DNA from: Mesotaenium endlicherianum | Taxonomy: Eukaryota > Streptophyta > Zygnematophyceae > Zygnematales > Mesotaeniaceae | Length of the DNA: 64,000 bases | Assembly: GCA_009602735.1 (NCBI GenBank) | Contig: WELA01001229.1 | Span: forward strand, 10,853 to 74,852 | Reading direction: 5' to 3' | Translations under genes and position numbers: made by a program | Shown here: in pieces, positions 55,174 through 64,000 of the stretch | Numbering within the stretch: position 1 is the stretch's first letter | Layout: every line of letters starts with the position of its first letter | Notes under the pieces: model-generated | What the model was told of the DNA's origin: nothing | What the model saw: the letters and a program-made list of their open reading frames with translations, nothing else | Databases searched by the model: none

Positions 55174-56225
55174 TGTGAGGATGCTAGACATAGTGAGTCG
55201 TCACTAGCTGCCCTCGTAGCAGGTATTATGGGTCCTGCTGAACTGGATTCACTATGCATGCCTGACAACTAGATAAAGGAGACCATCAGCAATATAGATC
55301 TCCAGAGAGTGCACACTCTGGATGATCTTGTTCCACCTGGTGTCCAACATTTCTTTGCTAAGTCAGGAGAACAATGCGAAAGTCAGGAAAAGACAGTCCC
55401 CCCTATCCTACTGCATTGCATGATTGCAGGTAGGAAGGTGAGGGCATTTGTTGACGGAGGGGCGTCACATACTTTTATCCATAAGGACTTAGTTAAGCGA
55501 CTAAGGCTGCCTACTGTCACCCAAGGGAATAGAAAAATATTCCTTGGAGATGCCTCAAGTATCCCGGGAGGAATTATAACCAAGCCTATTAAGGTCCAGT
55601 TAGGTTCTGGCATTGCAGTTCTAACTGAAACGCTTATACTTGAAGTACTCAACACTGGCTTCTATGATCTTGTGCTAGGCAGGTCCTGGCTTGATAGACA
55701 TCATCAAGCTGAAGTGTGTTGGAGCAGAGGTACAGTTAAAGTGAGAGGAGCCAGTGATGGGCAGACTAACTTGGCACCCACCAGTGCTCTTCCTCTTGTC
55801 CTGTATGGATGGCAAATGAAGGAAAAGGAGAGGCTTCCAGGAGGATACAAATTGTTGAATGCAATGGAGTTCATCGAAAATTGGAACCAGAAGGAAGACA
55901 GAATGTTCTGTTTGCTGCTAAGAGAGGTACCTCCTCAACCTAAAGAAGTGGTTGAGGAAAAGGTAAGCCCTCCAGAGCACCCTACTGCTGCAAAAATTGT
56001 TGCTCAGTTAACTGATGTTTTCAATATGCCTCCAGGACTACCCCCTAAGAGGGAAGTGGATCACAGGATTGACTTATTACCTGGGAGTCAGGCACCCTGG
56101 CAACGCACTTATGCCTTGTCTTATGTGGAGAGCGAAGAGTTGAAAACACAAAATGCAGAGCTTGAGGAAAATGGTTACATTTCCCCCAGTAAATCACCTT
56201 GTGGCGCACCCATCCTCTTTGTTAA
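55160..56225 (+). pseudogene. Element 4 pol, 5' part: protease and start of RT
   Basis: Pol frame in -1 relation to gag. TAG at 55270-55272 interrupts the leader. Protease VRAFVDGGASHTFIHKD and LGRSWLDRH follow, then the RT entry GLPPKREVDHRIDLLPG and YISPSKSPCGAPILFV. At 56222-56225 the frame is cut by the piggyBac element at a TTAA and resumes at 58331. Confidence 0.88.
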
Positions 56226-58326
56226 CACTAGGTCTCCCAAGGAAAAGACCATATATGGTCCAATAATGCACCCTCGAAGTCACACTATATTGAAATAACC
56301 ACTGAAGCTATGACTATGTGCGATAGACCGTTAGAGAGCTTACATCACAAAGTATTGCACTGGCCATGTGGCCCGCAATTTTCGGAAAGGTTAGGTGTAC
56401 TTTCCGTACAAGGTGTGTACGGTAACAAAAAACGAGCAAATAGGGCCAACTTTACCTTCACACACTATGAATTTGGATTTGAACCAGTAGTTGTTGATTT
56501 AATCTGGGGTAGGCATGTGCCTTACCTATCATATGAAACAGATTTCACTTCATTCTAATCAGTGGCTTTGTGGAGGCACACTCTGTACTTAGTGGACCAT
56601 ATGGGTCCGGGTATTTTTTGTACTTTTTAGTGCCTCATGCACCAAAGCATCACAGTTAATAATTCATAATTTATTCCTTACACATGCAAATAGTAATTTG
56701 TAAAGTGGAGCTTGAAAGTAAAGTCTTACTTTACTTACAAAAAAATATTCATATACAAAATAATGAATTAAAATGATTAAAAATGAATTATTAGTTGCAA
56801 AACATCGCAGAATCGACATCTTTGCACACATGAAGCTGAACTGTTTATGGAGCACAATGTCTTTCATATATGTTTCTGTTGCAATTCCTTTGCTCTATAG
56901 TCCTACTTCTTACTGCTACTCAGCTTGTAGGGGCCACTATCTACATGTGCTATGTGCCTGTTGGTATGGTACTCCTCAAAGCAAGGCGCGGGGCAAAGCG
57001 CTACTCCACACGTTGCGCACCAATAGCTAGGCCTCACCTTACTCTTCTCATAGCCTAGGTCATACAACTTGCTCCTGCACACTACACATCCTGGTTTAGA
57101 GCCTTCTGGAAGGTGCTCAGGGAAGTGTCTCCCTGAGAACCTGTCAATCCCAGCCCGCCCCGCACTCCAGCGAAAGCGCCTCCCCTTATGTGGATCATGG
57201 AAGTCTGTCATCTCCGCTACAACATCTAACATGAAGGGATACCTGTCACTCTCAGGATGGGCCAGGTTGTAGAGGATGTAGGCATCGGCTAGGGCAGCAT
57301 CAAATAGACCTCAATGTAGTTTGTGCCACCACTTTAAGCTCACAGCAGAAGTCTCGACAAAGAACTTATCTCTCACACAGAGCTTGTAAAATTGATCAAC
57401 AGCGTCTTTGTGTGTTTTGTAGTGCACCACAATGTTTGGAGTAGTTATGGTTAAGGAGAAATTATGGTTATGGAGCAGTTGCCCTTCTCCTCCTCTCCCT
57501 TTTCTCATTTTTAACTGTAGGAACAATGAGCATCAGCTGCTTACCTCTTCCGGTGTCAGGCCTGCCCCTCTTCCTCATAATATCCTCCTCCTCCTCCTCC
57601 TCCTCCTCCTCTTCTTCCTCCTCCTCCTTATCCTCCTCACCATCACTAGACCTTGGCTGTGAGTCATCATTTGGATCTTAGGAGGACGAAATTAGACTGT
57701 GACCCTCATTCTCCCTCGAATTTGAAAGCAAGGAGGCCCCTGAGGAAACCAAGCCAAAACGAACTACACGCGGCTCGAAATAAAACCTGGACTCTTCAGG
57801 CACTGTAGATAGGTACTGCCTGACCTGCCATGCCTCCCAGTGCTTCTTTTCTTTTTCATACAACACTTCTATGGAGTTCTCCTTTTAAGTCCTCACAACC
57901 TCTTTTCTCACAATTCCGACTAAGAAAAACTCTATGTAATACTGTCCAAATGTCTTTTTCGCCCATGCATCTCCCCAGAAGGTGGCAGGGATGAGTAATT
58001 TACCACCCACAACTATTTTTGGCGCATTTGAAGAAGAAGCCATGGCTCTAAGAGCTTTTCAGTGACCTCGAGTATGACGGACTTTTCACTTGAGATTTCG
58101 TTGTGAACCTGAACTTTGAACCTCCTTCTTTTGACTCTATGTCGTTAATGATCGGAAGACCATTTTGCATTTTTTCGCCTAAGGTTCAAGTATGTACGGT
58201 TCGTTTGAGCCATAGATTGTACCAGTTGGTCAATTGTAGCACCCTGGAGGTCAGCGCTGAAAAATGGAGGTTAGCTAGACCATATATGGTCCGAGGACCA
58301 TATATGGTCCGATAAGATACCTAGTG
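56226..58326 (-). mobile_element. piggyBac transposon, internally deleted, in Element 4 RT
   Basis: 2,101 bp flanked by TTAA (56222-56225 and 58327-58330), the piggyBac hallmark. Terminal inverted repeats start CACTAGGT. Next to them are palindromes GACCATATATGGTC, one on the left (56247-56260) and two on the right (58278-58291, 58296-58309). The minus-strand coding remnant is a piggyBac transposase lacking its catalytic core. The interruption is clean: the RT reads on at both sides. Confidence 0.92.
56903..58043 (-). pseudogene. piggyBac transposase remnant
   Basis: ATG 58041-58043 begins the module LLIPATFWGDAWAKKTFGQ (about 57948-57990) and a helical segment HWEAWQVRQYLS, with in-frame TAA and TAG/TAA stops. 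An acidic Glu run (GAG repeat, 57586-57612 on the plus strand as CCT/TCC) and an AT-hook RKRGRP follow. The central Asp-Asp-Asp catalytic part is missing. The frame then continues with NIVVHYKTHKDAVDQFYKL, SLKWWHKL, a stop, and GLFDAALADAYILYNLAHPE, ending in the zinc-binding tail CVVCRSK, YWCATCGVALC, CFEEYHTNRH. That tail is diagnostic of piggyBac transposases. The element can only have moved with enzyme from elsewhere. Confidence 0.85.
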
Positions 58327-58330
58327 TTAA

Positions 58331-61045
58331 GAAAAAGAATGGGAGTATGCGGATGTGTGTTGATTACAGAGCTCTTAACAGAATTACAGTAAAGAACAAG
58401 TATGCTTTACAAGGACTTGCTTGATACCCTGTCTGGTGCTAAAGTGTTCAGTAAGATAGATCTCAAGAGTGGTTATCATCTAATCAAAATTGCTGAGGGG
58501 GATGGACACAAGATTGCCTTTCGCACACGTTATGGACACTATGAGTTCCACGTGATGCCATTTGGACTGACTAATGCTCCTGCGACCTTCATGGGGTGCT
58601 ATGAATGACATTTTCAGACCTTACTTGGATAAGTTTGTGCAAGTCTTCCTGGATGATATTTTAATTTTCTCTAAGGATGAACCTCAGCATGCTGAACACT
58701 TAAAGACAGTCATGGACACTCTGAGAAGGAACCAGTTGTGTGCTAAAATGAGCAAGTGTGATTTCTTCAAAGAAAGTATTAGATTTCTAGGCCATGTTGC
58801 CAGCAAAGAGGGCATCAGTTCGGATCCTAAGAAGGTCCAGACCATAAGGGACTGGCTTATACCACAATCCGTCTTTGAAGTTAGATCCTTCCTTGGATTG
58901 GCTAACTACTATAGGAGATTTATTGAGAATTATTCTACAAAGGCCAGTAAACTAACTGACCTTACCAAGAAAGACATAGGGTATGTGTGGGGGGAAGACT
59001 AGCAGGCTGCCTTCCAGACTCTTAAAAATGCTCTTTGTTCTGCCCCAGTGCTAGTCGTGTATGAACCAAGCAAACCTGTGCAGGTGGTTACTGATGCCTC
59101 TGACTTTGCCATGGGTGCTATTTTGTTGCAGCCTGCTGACAAAACCACAAAGGATGGTAAGGTAAAGCAGGCGTGGCATCCTGTGTTGTATGAGTCTATG
59201 AAATTCAATCCAAGTGAGATAAATTACTCTGTGCATGATAAAGAGCTGCTAGCAATCATTCATGTGCTCAAATAGTGGAGAGCATACTTACATGGTAGAG
59301 CTTTTAAGGTGATTTCAAATCATCAGCTCTGACTCACTTTGAGAAGAAGTCCAAGCTGTCGAGGAGGGAGAACCGCTGGAGCCAAATGCTGGAGCAGTTT
59401 CAAGTCCAGATTGACTACAAACCAGGGAAGTTGAATCCTGCTGATGCACTCTCTAGAAGACCTCACTTGTAAAAAAGGAACTTTAGTCAGCATGCTCTAA
59501 ATAAAGTCCTTTGTGCACTCACTTCACTAAAGGTGAAAAAGTCCTTCCTTGAACAACTTATGAAAGCCTACCTTTTTGACCCAATATTTGAGCCCAGCCC
59601 CACTGACGCGGTGTGTCCTGCTACTGCACTCGGGTATAAGCTTCAGGGAGGGGTCTGGGTGACTGGAACCACTTCAGGCAGGCTGAAGCTGGTCGTTGCT
59701 AATAACGTGGAAATAAGGTCCCTTTTACTGAGTCAAGCACATGACAGTTTACTGGGTGGGCATTTGGGGCAAGCCAAAACTGTTGGCAAACTGGCAAACC
59801 ATTATCATTTGGAGGGATTACCTCGGGAGGTCTTGAAATACGTTAAGTCCTGTGACCAGTGTTAGAAGAATAAGTCGAGGCACACACCACCGGGGGGCCT
59901 CTTACAACCGCTGCCCATCCCAGCTGGCCGCTGGGAAACAATATCCATGGACTGGGTACTAACACTACCAAGAATTGCCAATGGGCATGATTCAATACTG
60001 GTAGTAGTGGATAAATTGACAAAAACGGTCATCTTCATCCCCACAACTGTCAAAGTAACTGCACTCAAAACAGCGAGACATTTCTACAACCATGTAGTAT
60101 GCCATCATGGGCTACTCTAAAATATCATCTCAGACAGAGATTCAAAATTTACCTCCAAGTCCTGGAGAGCTTTAATGAGGTTAATACGAGTCAAGCAGCT
60201 GCTCAGCACAGCAAACCACCCTCAGACTGATGGGCGGACTGAAAGAACTAACCGAGTTCTGCAAGAGGTACTGAGAGCCTATATTGAACCAAAGAACAAG
60301 ATAATTGGGATGACCTGCTACCTCAAATCCAGTTTGCGGTCAACAGTGCGGTGCACACGTCAACGGGCAAGACTCCTATTGAACTGAGCCTGGGTAGAGT
60401 CCCTAAGTCTCCTTCAGATGTACTGTGGGAGTCTTCAACTCACTCTGAAGGGATTGACAATCCGGTCTCCCTCCAGTTAACACAGGTGTTTGCTGACACC
60501 CTGTCAGAAGTCCAACAGAACCTGCACAAAGCCCAGGCAAACCAACAAAAATACGCTAATCAGCACTGTCGAGAACTGATATTTTCTAAGGGCAATTTGG
60601 TCAAACTGCATTCTCAGCACCTGTACGTGCTTGGTGTGGTCAAGAAAAAGCTTAGTACTGTCTGGGTCGGTCCATATTTGGTGGTGCGTTGTGTCGATCA
60701 AAATGCTTACAAACTGAACATGTCAGCAGAATATTAGGGTCACCCGGTCTTTAATGTCTCCTTCCTGGAACCATACATCAAAGGTGACACACTGTTCACC
60801 GGTCGGTTACCTGTCCAACCGGGTGCGGTCCCCGCTGTCCGAGATGGTGACCCTGAGGAATATGAGGTGGAGGAGATTTTAGACGCTCGCTCTGTCCGTC
60901 GATCATCTAAATATGTCATGAAGTACCTGGTCAGATGGAAGGGTTACAACGCCTCTGGGGACACTTGGAAATTTAAGGACCAGCTGACCAATGCCAAAGG
61001 GGCGTTGAAACGGTTCCACCTTCGGGCGGCTGGCACCCCTCCCTA
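58331..61045 (+). pseudogene. Element 4 pol, 3' part: RT, RNase H, integrase, chromodomain
   Basis: RT resumes with [42 protein letters not shown], then a one-base shift near 58595 and FLDDILIFS. RNase [18 protein letters not shown], integrase finger [11 protein letters not shown] to SCDQC, core with ANHPQTDGRTERTNRV, GPY/F and chromodomain EYEVEEILDARSVRRSSKYV, YLVRWKGYNASGDTWKF. Stops include TAG near 59000, TAG near 59274, TAA near 59469, the TAG after SCDQC (59863-59865, shared with Element 2) and TAG near 60735. Several frame changes (59320, 60290) are present. Confidence 0.88.
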
Positions 61046-61326
61046 ACTGTCATTTCAGTGGCCATGGACTGGTGACAGGAGGTCCTGTCTCCGTATAAGT
61101 CGGAGGGGAATGTGACAGTTAGTGACAGATAGTGACAGTTGGGACAGGCAGCCCACCTTTAAAATTAAGTTGGAGGGAGTGTGTTCCGTTTCGCCCATAC
61201 TCACTTTTTCTCTTTAACTCAATTCTCTCTTATACTCACTCACACACTCACACAAGATATTACACACTAGGAACTCTCCCTATCACGTTCTTCTTAACCA
61301 CGGGCACTCAGTAGCGGCAGAGTATC

Positions 61327-61632
61327 ATGACTTCACTGACTGCATTGTGTTTAAGATTGAGCAGGATGACTCAGAAGTCGGAACTTAAGAGAAAGAGAAG
61401 AGCGGAAGAGGCACATGCAGAATACTTGCAATTCCGTGGCGACATCGAATCATCCTCCATCTCCGCTCGGGAATCACAACGACTCCAACAACAGCGAGAG
61501 GCACAGAAGAAGAAGGAGGAGGAGGAGCAAGCCAAGCTGAGGCAGGAAGAACTGGACAGAAAAGCTGCAGAGGAGGCCAAGAAGGCGGAAGAGGAGAGGC
61601 AAGCCGAGGAGAGGCGGAAGCAGCAGGCTGAA
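61327..61632 (+). pseudogene. Element 4 third ORF, start only
   Basis: ATG 61327 opens a Lys/Glu/Gln/Arg coiled coil (KSELKRKRRAEEAHAEYLQF, REAQKKKEEEEQAKLRQEEL). It corresponds to the N-terminus of the third ORF in Element 2 and is cut off at 61632 by Element 5. The rest should lie beyond that insertion, outside the window. Confidence 0.7.
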
Positions 61633-62135
61633 TGTGGTGAAACAGATAGATAAAGTACTTAGTAAAACAAAATACTTTATCTATTCAAGACAAGGATCTT
61701 TGAACACAAGTGATAGCTTCTTCAAAGAGAGATGGCTTCTTGAAAGTTAATATATTTCTAGATTTTGGCAAGTACCAGAGTGATTCTGGAATGTCATTCT
61801 ATGATCTAGCTCTTGTTTATATACTTGCTACATAAGTAAGTTCTAGAAAAGTGTATGTTGATGTGTTGGCACCCAACACATCCCAAAACTTGCCACCTCT
61901 TTCTAGAATAATGTACACATGTCCTTTTGACCTAAAAATGGCACATTTGACTTTTGCCACATGGAGTTCTTCTAGGTCTTTCCTCTAACTTCGAAAATGC
62001 CTTGGAAGGTTCAAAGGACATGAACCAAGTTACTAGAGTACCTATTCACACTTGACTCCACACAATACTACTCCAAATATATTTGAAAACATTAAAATAT
62101 ATGCAAACTAATATATAATAACTCAAATCACTACA
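61633..62135 (-). repeat. Element 5 3' LTR
   Basis: Same ends and length as the Element 3 LTRs, with a dozen or so differences, for example TGTGGTG for TGTAGTG at the start. Confidence 0.92.
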
Positions 62136-62894
62136 TCACCCCCCCGATAGAAAAAGCGACGTCTCGGCGCGTCAAGTCAGGTCTTACACATGTGGAGCAA
62201 ACTAGTCAACAGTTTCAAGTCAGATGCCACACATGTGAAGAGGACTAGTCAAAGGCGCCAAGTCAGGTGCTACACATGTAAGGTAGACTAGGCAAGGTCG
62301 TAGGTGGTGTGACCTTATTGGCTAGCCTACTCCTTAATGATAAAGAAAATTGTACAAGTTGGCCCAGAATCTGCCACGAATTCAAAAATTCATAGCGGCC
62401 ACAGAACTGCTCCAAATCAAAAAATTCGAGTGCCAGACGGACCGCGTCGGAGAATTCTACCGTGTCACCAAATTTGAGAGCATTCTAATTTTTGGAGTGT
62501 CGTTGAGAGCTGAGAGAGTAGGCACTCCTCCAAATCTGTGCAGAAACTTCTGAAAAGCATAAACCCTTCTATGCATCTCCAAATGCTGCAAACTAAGTCT
62601 CAAACTGGGCGCTGTAAGATGTTTTACCAGAGTCTTGAGTTTCAGAGCATTCTAAGTTCAGGGGGGGGCACAATGTCAGAAGGCATATTCTGCCCTAAGA
62701 ATGCCAGCAGCCTGACCCCCTTCTACTTAGAGCATCATATCTCTCTCACCAGTGCTCCAAATTGAGCAAACTATGACCGGCTACTCATGGACTACAGCCA
62801 GGTAAATTTTCAGAATTAATTATGCAGAGACCTATCACCAGTAGCAGTTTTAGTTTTCTGTCCAGAAACTACGAGAAGAGAATAGTGTCTAATG

Positions 62895-64000
62895 TCAATT
62901 TTTCCTCTTTCTTGTTCTTGCAGGCTGCCTCCAAGGGGTCTTCTGCTGCTTCTTGATGGTGGCAGGCTGCCTCCCTGAAGTCTTCGGGCTTCTAGTAGAG
63001 AGACTTGGGGCTGGTCCAAGATGGGGGTTGGCGGCATGGAAGCGCTTCAACTTTCTCTGAACTTTGTCAAGGTAGTGCGCCGCCACCCAACTATTCTCCG
63101 AATCTGGATATCCTTTCCACTTGATCAAGTATTGCTGCTGTCTCCTGAAATTTCTCATAGCCACTATGTCTTCCACTTCGTACTCCAAATGATCATCCAC
63201 TATTGTTGGGGCTGGTGGGGTTGTCACACGTCCTGGGAACTTGTTGTCGGGTTGCACATATGGCTTGAAGAGGGAAGCGTGGAATACGGGGTCGATGTGC
63301 ATAGTCTGGGGAAGTTCTAGCTTGAAAGCAACGGGGTTGACTTGCTGGATAATCTTGAAGGGTCCCAAATACTTGGGAGAGAACTTGCTGCCGGCAGGCC
63401 TGTTGTTCAGGGAAATGTTCTTGGATGATAGTAACACGTTGTCACCCACTCTGTACGTAATTTCTCTTCTGGATCTGTTCGCCACTCTTGCTTGAGCATC
63501 TTGCGCGTGTTGTAGAGCTTTCTTCGCTGCTGTAAGGGCTGCTTCTAATGTCTCCATAAAATCTGTGGCTGCAGGTACTTCATCATGGCCAGCCGTGAAG
63601 CTCAGTGGCGTGGTCGGATGGAAGCCATAGTTGAGGAAGAATGGGGACTCTTGGGTAGAGGCCTGCGTAGTGTTGTTGTAGGCAAACTCGAGGGGGGTCA
63701 AGTACATGTCCCAGTCTTGCTCGAGGGTAGACACGTAGGCCTTTAGAGAGGTCTTTAGGGTACGATTCATACGCTCGGTTTGCCCATCTGATTGTGGGTG
63801 GTAGGCAGTAGACATATCCAGCGATGTACCCAAGTTCTTGAAGAGATTTTTCCAGAAATGGCTTGTGAATCTTGGATCTCTATCTGACACAATTCTTGAT
63901 GGTAGTCCATGGAGTCGGAAGATGTTGTCAAAGATGAGTCTTGCAAGTTGTGGTGCTGTAGCCTTAGTCGTCGTGGGAATAAAATGAGCCATCTTGGTAA
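62895..64000 (-). CDS. Element 5 pol, C-terminal part (partial)
   Basis: Integrase core from before [12 protein letters not shown] and [12 protein letters not shown] through the GPY/F segment and chromodomain ([16 protein letters not shown]) to the Arg/Lys tail. By eye it matches Element 3 pol base for base. The frame is intact to the window end. Confidence 0.93.
   Translation of the reverse strand, partial: TKMAHFIPTTTKATAPQLARLIFDNIFRLHGLPSRIVSDRDPRFTSHFWKNLFKNLGTSLDMSTAYHPQSDGQTERMNRTLKTSLKAYVSTLEQDWDMYLTPLEFAYNNTTQASTQESPFFLNYGFHPTTPLSFTAGHDEVPAATDFMETLEAALTAAKKALQHAQDAQARVANRSRREITYRVGDNVLLSSKNISLNNRPAGSKFSPKYLGPFKIIQQVNPVAFKLELPQTMHIDPVFHASLFKPYVQPDNKFPGRVTTPPAPTIVDDHLEYEVEDIVAMRNFRRQQQYLIKWKGYPDSENSWVAAHYLDKVQRKLKRFHAANPHLGPAPSLSTRSPKTSGRQPATIKKQQKTPWRQPARTRKRKN

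Larger units (their letters stand above)
46256..61632 (+). mobile_element. Element 4: chromodomain gypsy retrotransposon, host of three later insertions
   Basis: Same family as Element 2. The 5' LTR (46256-46388 plus 53074-53674, about 734 bp once Element 3 is removed) begins TGTAATGAATCAG. Then come the primer site at 53676-53687, gag, pol (split by piggyBac), chromodomain and the start of ORF3, which is cut at 61632 by Element 5. Its 3' LTR lies beyond the window, if it exists. Gag is intact and the rest is damaged. The nested order shows this is older than Element 3, the piggyBac and Element 5. Confidence 0.92.
61633..64000 (-). mobile_element. Element 5: chromodomain gypsy, sibling of Element 3, cut by window edge
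   Basis: 3' LTR at 61633-62135 (503 bp), polypurine tract, about 760 bp of 3' non-coding sequence, and the C-terminal 365 residues of pol (stop at 62895, running off the edge). It inserted into ORF3 of Element 4; CTGAA at 61628-61632 is the expected target duplicate. The coding part looks identical to Element 3, whereas the LTR and 3' non-coding part differ at many sites and by a 10-bp deletion near 62771. Confidence 0.93.

Overview
The window comes from a nuclear genome of the green lineage. I cannot name the species. Spliced GT-AG genes, plant-like LTR retrotransposons with a TGGTATCGGAGC primer site, plant-type PMS1 and amidase genes, and a Ty3/gypsy element carrying a cytosine-5 DNA methyltransferase together suggest a repeat-rich green alga. 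A streptophyte (charophyte) alga is my leaning, because methyltransferase-bearing gypsy elements have been reported from charophytes and dinoflagellates.

Layout. 1-3.3 kb: an (AG)n tract, a fragment of an N-terminal module protein (+), and a dead cytosine-5 methyltransferase gene (-) that stays in one frame but has four stop codons. 4.3-7 kb: scraps of coiled-coil and AT-hook-like ORFs. 8.2-9 kb: a four-copy tandem repeat of about 190 bp. 9.6-30.7 kb: Element 1, a large decayed Ty3/gypsy element with gag, protease, a methyltransferase domain, a long unknown region, RT/RNase H, integrase and a C-terminal PHD finger. Its integrase is split at 19.2-28.2 kb by Element 2, a chromodomain gypsy element with an extra 3' ORF and a perfect 5-bp target duplication. 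31.3-36.3 kb: a complete eight-exon amidase-family gene with a membrane anchor whose two catalytic serines are replaced. 40.7-45.1 kb: a complete eleven-exon PMS1 (MutL, mammalian PMS2 type) gene on the minus strand. 46.3-64 kb: a nested stack. Element 4 (sibling of Element 2) is the host. Into it went Element 3 (intact young chromovirus, minus strand, in the 5' LTR), an internally deleted piggyBac transposon (at a TTAA in the RT) and Element 5 (sibling of Element 3, in the 3' ORF, cut by the window edge).

Only two ordinary host genes are clear, PMS1 and the amidase-like gene. Everything else recognisable is mobile or derived from mobile DNA. The recurring theme is transposons carrying chromatin modules: two unrelated cytosine methyltransferases, a PHD finger, several chromodomains, AT-hooks, and an N-terminal module shared by the free-standing methyltransferase and the piggyBac transposase. 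Elements 3 and 4 both show a classical A-AAA-AAC slippery heptamer at the gag-pol junction followed by a hairpin spanning the gag stop. All identity and count statements were made by eye.
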